A DNA stretch of 64,000 bases. Origin: Verticillium longisporum. Its lineage: Eukaryota > Ascomycota > Sordariomycetes > Glomerellales > Plectosphaerellaceae. The notes under the pieces are model-generated. The model had not been told where the DNA came from. It searched no databases and saw only the letters and a list, made by a program, of their open reading frames with translations. This document shows, piece after piece, positions 20,371 to 30,434 of the stretch; within the stretch, counting starts at the first letter, position 1, and each line of letters begins with the position of its first letter. A program made the translations under genes and the position numbers. Location of the stretch: contig JAETXT010000006.1 in the NCBI GenBank assembly GCA_019188255.1, forward strand, positions 4,774,001-4,838,000. The letters are read 5' to 3'.

Positions 20371-22794
20371 CTATCGCAACTCCTCGCTGAACGACTCGGT
20401 CGTGTTACGACCGTTGTCGTAGTCCCACCTCTCGACGGCGCGTCGGTACTGCAGGCAAGAGAGTAAGTCAGTTGAGTGCATATACAAACAAAGGCCACGG
20501 CCGCAGTGGGGTTGACATACCGCAAAGACAAAGTTTAGGATCAGCGCAATCATCAGCGCCACGCTGATCACCAGCGGTCCGATCACGTTGTCGAAATCCT
20601 TACCGCTGCGCTCAATGATCATGCGCCTCCTGACGCCCATCATCCAGTAGCCCCAGCCACCAGCAAACACGGCAATGAGGATGTACATGATGCCCATGAC
20701 CTCAGCCAGAGTGTTGCGTCCAGCGGCCGAGTACAGGCTGACGGCCAAGCCGCCGAGCAAGATGCAGATGTGCTGCCACTTGAGGAACGTACGCTCGTTG
20801 GCGAGCCACACCTTGGGCTCGATCTTGAGCTCGCCAGTGTTCTTGATCCACTCGCTCGGCTCAACGACACCCTCAGGCAGCGGCCTCTCGCGCTCGTGGC
20901 GGGCACGGGAGTACCGCGACAGGGAAAAGCTGGGCAAGACGGCCGACAGCGTACCGTAGCCGGTCCTCTGATCGCCGTCCTGCTCCTGCCCCTGCTCCTG
21001 CTCTTCGTCATGCTCCCGGCCCTCGCTGGGCTCGCCAGCCTCATCAACGGTGGGCTCCCTCGGCACGGAACGCGCAAGGCTCGCTTCGGCAGCCATGCGG
21101 TCGGCGAGGTACGACTGGCCGGCAGGTGAGCTGCGCGACGCCTTGTACGAGCTCACACGCTTGCCGAGGAAGCTGCCGACGGCAACCTCGTCCTCGGCCC
21201 GCTGGGAGCGACGCTTCTCCTCGGCCTCAAAGGCCTTCTGGGGATCCTTGCGGATGTCGCCCTCGAGGTCGCTCAGCCAGAAGGGCAAGTTGTTGACGTA
21301 GTCCTCAAAGAGGGAGGCAACGCCGTGCACAAACTTGGAAAAGCGCGGAGCCGGGTGCACGAGATGGGAGCCCATGAGGTCCTCGATCCACGCAGGTCGT
21401 TTCTTGCCGAGATCGCGAAGCTTGATCTCCAGAACGGCGTAGGGGAAGCGGGAGACCTCGCTCTGGTTGATGTCCTTGAAAGGAAACGACAGGTTGCGGT
21501 CGTCAATGTCGAGGCGGTGCCACTGGCTGGGGTCGCGGCACGGACGGTCCCTGTCGAGGGTGTCCTCGCGGATAAAGGCGAGCTCGGTGTCGAGAGAGAT
21601 GCGCACGCGATCGTCCGAGGGCTTCTGGAAGGCACTGCGGACGTAGTTGGCGCGGAGAACGGGCTGGAGGCCCTTCTCCTGGACAAACTTGTCGAGCTCG
21701 TCAACCGTCTTGCGGAAGGCTTCGACGTCACTAGTGGCCTGGCTCTGGCGCTTCATCTTCTGGATCGTCTTGTCCATCTTGTACTCGCCGTCGAGGAAGG
21801 GCTTGACGTACTTCTCCTTGATGACCATGCGGCGCTCCTCGCTGGAACCGTGATCGCCGACCGTCTTCTGCTCGAGGGTCAAATCGGGCTTGGACGACAG
21901 CTGTCCGTACCAGCGGACGCGGAAAGAAGAGGCCTCCGCCTGGCGGTCGACCTTGTTGGAGTAGAGCTCAAACTTGTTGTTGTCGAAGTAGAGGGAGGTG
22001 ATGGTGGGGTCGTTGGCCACATCGAGACCCTTGGAAGACTGCTCGCTGTAGACGAGGGCGGGCAGGCGACGCAGGATATACATCTTGACCTCGTGTAGGT
22101 TGGCGGGGGGGACCCAGAACTTGTGTGCCGTGTTGCGCTAGCCGTTGTGAGTCTCGCCCTGTTCCTCGAGCTCGCTGGGCTAATGGATGACGGCGGCTTC
22201 GTCCTCTTGCTGCTGGTGCAGGGCGTAGTACAGGATCGACAGCTTGTTGAGGAGCGGGGAGTAGCCCTGCTCCGAGTTGAAGGGCCGGCGCGACAGGCTC
22301 AGCTGCATCATGGGGCGGACCTTGTAGCGACCGCCGCGCTTGCGGTCATGCTTCTTGACAATCTTGAGGAAGGCAGTGTAGTTGATGTTGCTGTACTTCT
22401 TCAGCTCGCCAATCTCGTTGGTGATGCTGTCGAGCTCGGCCTCGAGTCCCTTGAGTTGCTGCTTCTGTTGGGCCGTCAGAGCTTGGCGCTTGGACTTGTC
22501 GTCGCCGCTGCGATCGGCGCTGTCCTCGGCGGGCGCCATATCCTTGAGCTTCTCAAAGGCGGCATCGACGCGCTCTCGCAGACCCTCCACAGTCTTCTCC
22601 TGGAACTCGGCGACCTTTTCGAGTTGCGTGTTGAAGATCTCGTCGCAGAAGCGGCTCTCGTCCTCCTCGGTCCAGGGCACATCCTCATCCTCGTACTTGT
22701 CCTCGCGCAGGAGCGACTTGAGCTTGGCGTAGTCGATGTACTTGTCCTTCCATGGCGCGTAGACGGACTCGCGCAGCGTCTTGCCGAAACGCAT
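20371..22794 (-). CDS. VTC complex SPX-polyphosphate polymerase subunit (Vtc4/Vtc2 type), two in-frame TAG codons
   Basis: The start is the ATG at 22792-22794 and the last exon is 20371-20448 after an intron at 20449-20520. The order is an N-terminal SPX domain (MRFGKTLRESVYAPWKDKYI; Lys-rich KIVKKHDRKRGG), the triphosphate-tunnel domain (HKFWVPPANLHEVK, FRVRWYGQL, VRISLDTELAFIRED, YAVLEIKL, RFSKFVHG), and a C-terminal VTC1-like region with three TM helices. By alignment from memory, residues equivalent to the Vtc4 catalytic Lys/Arg/Glu set appear present. That suggests an active subunit making polyphosphate from ATP at the vacuolar membrane, with SPX sensing inositol pyrophosphates. Oddity: TAG codons at 22180-22182 and 22138-22140 interrupt the frame. 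The protein is 783 residues if they are read through, or 765 if 22138-22191 is spliced out. Confidence 0.83.
22138..22191 (-). other. 54-nt segment with two amber codons; possible intron or damaged exon
   Basis: On the coding strand this segment begins GTCATC and ends CGGCTAG, with a CTCAC branch-like sequence before the end. It is 54 nt (phase 0), so removal keeps the frame and removes both TAG codons. The donor is far from the GTANGT consensus used by the neighbouring genes. Read without splicing, the 13 codons between the two TAGs give PSELEEQGETHNG, which looks coding. Confidence 0.5.
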
Positions 22795-23965
22795 GGTAAC
22801 GGCGCCCGGCAGCGGGTGTCACTCGGGTTGGAAAGAGGGTAGGCGGCACGTCGTCGGGGTGTGTTTGTATCGTAATGTCAATTGGGGGGTGGGAGGGCGT
22901 TGAATGACGTAAAATCAAAAGTCTGCAGTCAATTGACCGTTGGCAACTAGGGGAAGCACTCGTCGTCGTGCAATATGCTGCGCGGAGTGATGGCAGAGAG
23001 CAACAGCGAGAATGTGAGGTGGGAGAGGAGAAAGTTCGTCAACCCAGTCCGGGCCAGACAAGTCAAGGCCAAGGCAAGGATGGACGATGGGGCAGAGAGT
23101 AGAAAGAGCTCCCTTGTGATGCTGCCCCACCTGCCGTCGCCCAGGGCGTCCAGGCAAAGGTCCAGTCACCTCAAATCACCCACCGAGAGAGCGAGCCATT
23201 GCCCTATCAGCACTCTCTATTGCGAGCACGTGTGTCGTGCCTCGTCCCTGCCTCTGTCCGACCTGTTGAGCAAAGCTGCAACGTGCTTGCCTCCCATCAG
23301 ATCCTCAGCACATAACATGGCAAGCCACGGCAGTCAATGATGGACGCCTCAATGAAAATGACGCACATCTGATTTTGTGCCGATATCCGTACTGAGGCGC
23401 TTTGCTCTGCATGCATCTCAACATAGGTACCTTACACTACATCTCCTAGACTGTCACCTATGCCATCCGCTGGCCAGCCAAGAAGTGATACATCAACCAT
23501 GCCAACATAGAGCCACAGATTCGCCATGATATATATAGCTTCGCATTCCATTACATTCATGCATGCATTGAGCGAGCATGGTTGGGAGGGTCATTATCAC
23601 TGATGGAGAGACATTTTCCGAAATGAATCCTAAACTTTGCTGAATGATAATGTATATAAGAAGAACATCGTCTCATACTCTCATAGAATGTAACCAACTA
23701 CACTATATCTAGATGCATAGCATTAAGAAGTATACCATTGAATGAACTAAGCTCAGAATGCATGGTACCTCAGATGCAATGATGGCCTGGGTATTCCTGC
23801 ATGACATAGATGATAGGCTCAGATCAATACTCATAGATAATCAATCGATAGCATGACTAGAATCATTTACATTGAACTGATGAACATTACAAGCTACCCA
23901 AGCCACTGTACTCCAGCCTCATGGTATCATTTATACGATTTCTCCTCATTCATCAGTCAATCTGC
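22795..23965. other. Intergenic; VTC promoter and AT-rich 3' flank of glutamate synthase
   Basis: 22795-23340 is the upstream region of the VTC gene. From about 23340 to 23940 the sequence is clearly AT-richer than the rest of the window and holds many ATGCAT- and CATAG-like words. No gene is seen. Confidence 0.55.
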
Positions 23966-26900
23966 TTAGGCCAGAGCCGCAGCCTGCTTGGCGCGGGCGC
24001 TGAAGATCTCCTGCGGCGTGTGCTTGACGATACCGCCAGTCACGGGCAGGGCCGTGTACTGCTCGAGGTACAGATCAACCTCGCGAGCCGCCTGCCGGCC
24101 CTCGTTGATGCCCCACACAATGAGCGACTGGCCCCTGCGGCAGTCACCCGCCGCGAAGACGCCCTCAAGGTTGGTGGCGTACTTGCCCGGCGCCGTCTTG
24201 ACGTTCTTGCGGGCGTCCTTCTCAATGTCGTCGCCGAGGATGCGGGCCTCGGGGCCGAGGAAACCCATCGACAGCAGCACGAGGTCCGCCGGGAAGAACT
24301 GGCGCGACTCCTCGAGCTTCTTCATGTCCCAACCGCCCGACGGCGACTTGGTCCACTCGACGCGGATTGTGTTGATGCCCTTGACGCGGCCGCTGCCGTC
24401 GTCGACAAACTCCTCCGACATGATGCAGTACTCGCGGGGTCCTTGCCCGTGTGCTGCTTGACCTCGGTGTGGCCGTAGTCCACACGGTAAATGCGAGGCC
24501 ACTGAGGCCACGGGTTGTCGTTGCCGCGCTGCGGGGCGGCTGCGGCAGCAGCTCAAAGTTGGTGACCGACTTGGCTCCGTGGCGGACCGAGGTACCAATG
24601 CAGTCGTTGCCCGTGTCACCCCCGCCAATGACGATGACGTCCTTGTCCTTGGCCGAGATGTACGAGCCGTCGGCGAGCTCCGAGTCGAGGAGCGACTTGG
24701 TGTTCTTGTGCAGGAACTCCATAGCAAAGTGGATGCCCTCCAGCTCGCGACCCTTGATGGGCAGGTCACGCGCGACGGTCGCACCAGTCGCGATGATGAC
24801 GGCATCATTCTGAGCGCGAAGGTCAGCCAGGCTGGGCTGGCCCTCCTCGCCAATGGCAACGCCGCACTTGTACAGGACACCTTCCGCGGCCATGAAATCG
24901 GTACGGCGCTTGACAATGCGCTTGTCAAGCTTCATGTTGGGAATGCCGTACATCAGGAGGCCACCAGGGCGGTCCGCGCGCTCGTACACCGTCACCAGGT
25001 GACCGGCGCGGTTGAGCTGGTCGGCAGCGGCGAGACCAGCGGGGCCGGAGCCGATGATGGCGATGTTCTTGCCGGTGCGGACCTTGGGAGGACGGGGAAC
25101 CATCCAGCCCATGTCGAAGCCACGGTCGATGATGGCGCACTCGATCGACTTGATGCCAACGGGATCCTCGTTGATGCCGAGAACACAGGCACCCTCGCAA
25201 GGAGCAGGACAGACACGGCCGGTAAACTCGGGGAAGTTGTTGGTCATCAGGAGACGGTTGAGGGCGTCTTGCCACTGGTTCTGGAAGACCAGCTCGTTCC
25301 ACTTGGGAATGATGTTGGAGATGGGGCAACCAGTCTCCGACTGGCAGAAAGGAACACCACAGTCCATGCAACGAGCCGACTGGTACTTGAGCTCGTCCTC
25401 GTTGAGGCGGCTGGAAAGCTCGGCCCAGTCCTTGGTGCGGGTCTTGGCGCTGCGGTACTTCTCCGAACGACGCTGGTACTTCATGAAACCCTTCGTCTTG
25501 TCCAGAACGAGGGCGCGCTTCTTCTCGGCAGCGCTGTCGCCAATGGTCTCTTCGATATCTTGGAGCTTGGCGGCCTTGTCCTCCTTCTTCTTGTGCTGAA
25601 CACCGGACACAATGGGCAGGTTATACTCGTTGGCCTTGGCCTCGGCAGCCTTGGCAGCCTCCTCCTCAATGACGCGCTTGTAGTCGACAGGGAGAACCTT
25701 GACAAAGCGAGGGAGGGCACGGTTGAAGTCGACCAGGATGCGAGCGGCAAGCTCGGAGCCAGTGTAGTGGTGGTGGTCCTCGATGAGGCCGCGCAGGTAG
25801 GCGATCTCAGTGGGCTCCTCGACCGGACCGGCTTCCACCATCTCCATGTTGAGCTTGGAGTGGAAGTCGTTGTTAATGTCGAGGACATAGGCGATACCAC
25901 CAGACATGCCGGCGGCGAAGTTGCGGCCAGTGCTGCCAAGAATGATGACACGGCCACCAGTCATGTACTCGCAACCGTGGTCACCGACACCCTCGACAAC
26001 AGCGGTAGCTCCGGAGTTACGGACGGCAAAACGCTCGGCAGCAACACCGCGGAAGAAGCAGCTACCACTGGTGGCACCGTAGAGGCAGGTGTTACCAATG
26101 ATGATGTTCTCCTCGGCCTTGAAGACGGCGTTGCGGGGAGGGTACACGATCAGACGGCCACCGGACAGGCCCTTTCCGACATAATCGTTCGAGTCACCCT
26201 CGAGCTCAAGAGTGACACCGGGAGCCAGAAAGGCACCGAAAGACTGACCACCGGAACCCTTGATGTTGACGTGAACGGTATCCAAGGGCAGACCGGCCTC
26301 GCCATAGCGCTTAGAAATGTGGTACGACAGAGACGTGCCCATGGCACGGTCGGTGTTGGTAATGTCGCACTCAATCCTCGAGGGAAGACCCTTGTCAAGC
26401 GTGAGTTCGGCCTCGGAGATGAGCTTGTTGTCAAGGCGGACGTGGAGCTTGTGGTCCTGCTTGCGGACGTTGAAGGTGGCGACACCGGGCCTCAGCTTGT
26501 GGGCCGGGGTAAGCAACAGGGACAGGTCAATGTTCTGCGTCTTGCTGTTGCGAAGGTCGTCGCGGACCTTGAGGACCTCGGCGTGGCCAACCATCTCGTT
26601 GATAGTGCGGAAGCCAAGGCGCGCCATGATGGCACGCAGCTCATTGGCGAGGTAGTAGAAAAAGTTGATTACATGCTCGGGCGTACCGGTGAACTTCTTG
26701 CGCAGCTCAGGATCCTGAGTAGCAATACCGACAGGGCAAGAATTTAAGTGGCATTTTCGCATCATAATACAGCCCATGGCGATCAGAGGAGCTGTCGCGA
26801 AGCCCCATTCTTCCGCACCAAGTAGACAGGCGATGGCGATGTCGCGGCCGGTCCTCAGTTGACCGTCAGTCTGGACGACGACACGGCCACGGAGATCGTT

Positions 26901-29900
26901 GAGGACTAGCGTCTGGTGGGTCTCGGCAAGACCAAGCTCCCAGGGCAGACCGGCGTACTTGATACCGGTCCAGCGCGAGGCACCAGTGCCGCCGTCGTGG
27001 CCCGAAATGAGGACGTGGTCGGCCTTGGCCTTGGCAACACCGGACGCCACGATGCCGACGCCAACCTCGGACACCAGTTTGACGGAAACGCGCGAGCGAG
27101 GAGCAGAGCACTTGAGATCGTAAATGAGCTGCTTCAGATCCTCAATGGAGTAAATGTCGTGGTGGGGTGGGGGCGAGATGAGACCGACACCAGGGGTGGA
27201 GTGACGAGTGCGGGCAATTGACTTGGAAACCTTGTGGCCAGGCAGCTCACCACCTTCACCAGGCTTGGCACCCTGGGCCATCTTGATCTGGAGCTCATCC
27301 GAGTCGGCGAGGTAGTTGGAGGTGACACCGAAACGTCCGGAGGCAATCTGCTTAATGGCAGAACGCATGGTGTCTCCGTTGGCCATGCGCTGAGATCGCT
27401 CAGGATCCTCACCACCCTCTCCAGTGTTGGACTTGCCACCGAGCCTGTTCATGGCGACGGCCAAAGTGGAGTGAGACTCCATGGAGATGGAGCCGTAAGA
27501 CATGGCACCCGTGCAGAAGCGGCGAACAATCTCGGTCCACGGCTCAACTTGGTCGATGGGGACGGCGTCACGCTCCTCAAACTTGAAGTCGAGAAGACCA
27601 CGCAGAGTGCAGTTCTTGATTTGCTCGTACTCCGAGAGCGAGTAGGCTTCGTACGACTTGTCATTCTTGGTTCGAACGGCGTCTTGGATGTTGGCGATCG
27701 AGGTAGGGTCGTTGATGTGGGCCTCACCGCCGTCACGCCAGTGGTACTCGCCGGACTCAGGAAGTCCGGTGACGCCGACGGTGTAGCGGGAGGGGAAACC
27801 CCTCTCGTGGAAGCGGAAGGCATCTTCGGCGATGTACTCGAACTTGGAGCCCTGGATACGAGACGCAGTGCCCTTGAAGCAGCGCTCGACGATGGAGTCA
27901 TCAAGACCAAGAATCTCAAAGATCTGAGCACCCTTGTAACTGGCGAGAGTAGAAATACCCATCTTGCTCATAACCTTGAGGATACCGCCGTCGCAGGAGT
28001 GCTTGTAGTTGTGGATCAGGGTGTCATCCGTGAGCTTCTTCTTGATGAGCTTCTCGCGGTTGAGCTTGAGAATGCACTCCATGGCGAGGTACGGGTTGAT
28101 GGCGTCGGCGCCGTAACCAAGGAGCACACACATGTGGTGAACCTCACGGGCCTCAGCAGTCTCGAGGACAATGGCGGCGTGCGCACGCCACTTGTTGCTC
28201 ACAAGGTGGTGGTGGACCATGCCGGAAGCCAGGAGAGCGGAGACGGGCACGCGCTCAGCGGAGGTGGCTCTGTCGGACAGGACAATGATGCGATCCTTGG
28301 CCTCGATAGCAGCAGTGGTCTCATCACAGATGAAGTCGAGATGACGCAGGTATCCCTCGACGCCCTCAGACTTGGGGAAGGTGAGGTCAATGGTCTTCAC
28401 AGTCCACTCAGAGTACTTCGTCGACATGTTCTTGATAGCGTTGAACTCGGGAATCGAGAGGATGGGGCTGGGAAGCAGCAGACGTCCGGTCTGGGAGGCA
28501 TCCATCTCGAGGAGGTTGCCCTGAGGACCAACGTAGCACTCCAGAGACATGACGACCGACTCACGAATAGGGTCAATGGGAGGGTTGGTGACCTGAGCGA
28601 AGAGCTGGCGGAAGTACTCGTAGAGCAAGCGAGGCGCCTGAGACAAACAAGCCAGAGGGGCATCGTTGCCCATGGAGCCAAGTGCCTCCTTCTCATCGGA
28701 GGCCATGGGAGCCAGCAGGAGGCTCACCTGTTCGTGGGTGAAGCCGAAAGCCAGAAGGAGCGGGTCCTGCTGGAGCAGGGTGTCGTCGGGCTTGGCAGCG
28801 AGGTCGAAAGAGCTTTCGAGCTTCTCCTGAACCTTGGACAGGATCAAGAGGTTGTTGTCGAGCCACGAACGGAAGTCGTGACGGCTGGAAACAGCCTCCT
28901 TGAGCTCCTTGTCATCGATGATGCGGCCAGCGACGGTGTCGACGAGCAGCATCTTACCAGGCTGGAGACGGCCCTTCTGGATGACGGTCTCAGGCTCGAC
29001 GGGAATGGTACCGACTTCGGACGCGCAAATGATGCGGTCGTCATCCATGACGTAGAAACGGCAAGGGCGAAGACCGTTACGGTCGAGGTTGGCACCGCAG
29101 AAACGGCCGTCGGCAAAGGTGAACAGAGCGGGACCATCCCAGGGCTCCATCTGGCACGCAGCCCACTCGTAGAACGCGGCCTTGGTGGCGTCCATCTGCG
29201 TGTTGCCCTGCCAAGCCTCGGGAACCATCAGCATGACGGCCTCGGGCAGCGACAGCACGCCGTTGATGGTGAGCAGCTCGAGAACGTTGTCAAAGGCTGC
29301 CGAGTCGGAACCGCCATCCTCAACAATGGGGTACAGCTTCTCGAGCTCATCCTTGAAGACATCGGACTGCATGACGCCCTCTCGAGCCCTCATCCAGTTC
29401 TTGTTGCCACGAAGGGTGTTGATTTCACCATTGTGGGCGGCCCATCGAAGAGGCTGGGCACGATCCCACGAGGGGAAGGTGTTGGTGGAGAAACGAGAGT
29501 GCACCAGGGCAAAGTGACCCTCGTAGTCGGCGTTGACCAGGTCGTGGTAGTACTGGTAGACCTGGACGGGTGCCAGCTGACCCTTGTAGACAATGTTCTT
29601 GTTCGACAGGGAGCAGAGGTAGAACCAGTTGTGCAGGCCAATGGTATGGGTGGCACGCTTCCTCAAAATGAAGAGCTGGATCTCGAAGTGGCGGTCGTCA
29701 AACTTTTCGGGATCGGTGATTTCGGGCTCGACGCCAGTGCCGTAGGCAGAGGCAAGGACGACAAAGGGCTGGAGGATGATAGGCTCGCGGGACCTGGCAG
29801 CGGGACCGAGTAGGGTCGAGTCCACGGGAGGCCTTCGCCATCCCAGGACTCGCAGACCCAACGATTCGGCAATGTCTTCCAACTGCCTCTTGGACTCCTG

Positions 29901-30434
29901 AAGAGTCTCCTCGTCGGGCTTAAAGAACAGGTTTCCCACGGCGTACTGGCCCAGAGGAGGCAGCTTAATGTTCTCCTCGCGCTCAAAGTTCTTGATGAAG
30001 AACTTGTGAGGGATGGACGTCATGACGCCAGCGCCATCACCGTCTCGCACATCAGAACCCACAGCACCTCTGTGGGTCATGTTGCAGAGCAGGTTGCGCG
30101 CATCGCTGACAATCTTGTGGCTTGGCTTGCCCTTGATGTGGCTTGAGAGCCGTTAGTGAAAGTTCAGGCACGATAGGGTGCAGGACCAAGGGACGTACCA
30201 AGCAAAGCCTACACCGCAAGCATCTTTCTCAAGGTCTGGGTCATACAGACCTCTGTTGAACAAGGGTTAGCGACGGCGCCGAGTGGCGGGGACGGCAGAC
30301 GCGACATACTGCTTCACCGGCAGAGCACCTGCCCAGGAGGTGTTGCCCTCCTCCTGGTACTCATAGGGAGTGTATTGCTCTTTTTCAGCGTCGAAAGAAG
30401 TTTGTTGGTCGTTGAAATCCTCAGGCAGGCCCAT
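23966..30434 (-). CDS. glt1: Glutamate synthase (NADH-type GOGAT), two frame breaks near the 3' end
   Basis: There are three exons: 30310-30434, 30199-30252 and 23966-30141. The two introns are each 57 nt. With two added bases the protein is 2118 residues. The order is: a propeptide of 53 residues; the amidotransferase nucleophile Cys54 in DACGVGFAC; the central and FMN domains ([32 protein letters not shown]); the 3Fe-4S cysteines in [15 protein letters not shown]; the GXGXG domain; then a fused small subunit with 4Fe-4S cysteines ([21 protein letters not shown]) and two nucleotide folds ([30 protein letters not shown]). It converts glutamine and 2-oxoglutarate to two glutamates, completing ammonium assimilation with glutamine synthetase. 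Frame breaks at about 24533-24536 and 24436-24439 are each cured by one more C (coding strand) in a C4 run. The two splice junctions rebuild [12 protein letters not shown] and GVGFACHIKGK. Confidence 0.95.

Noticed and set aside
21325..22842. Two plus-strand ORFs (257 and 239 codons)
   Set aside because: Antisense to the VTC gene; repetitive Leu/Val/Glu composition, no motif.
24579..26747. 722-codon plus-strand ORF
   Set aside because: It is exactly antisense to the glutamate synthase coding sequence and results from GC-biased third codon positions. The sequence is Val/Leu/Gly/Asp repetitive with no domain.
27234..29813. 859-codon plus-strand ORF
   Set aside because: Antisense shadow of glutamate synthase; same reasoning.
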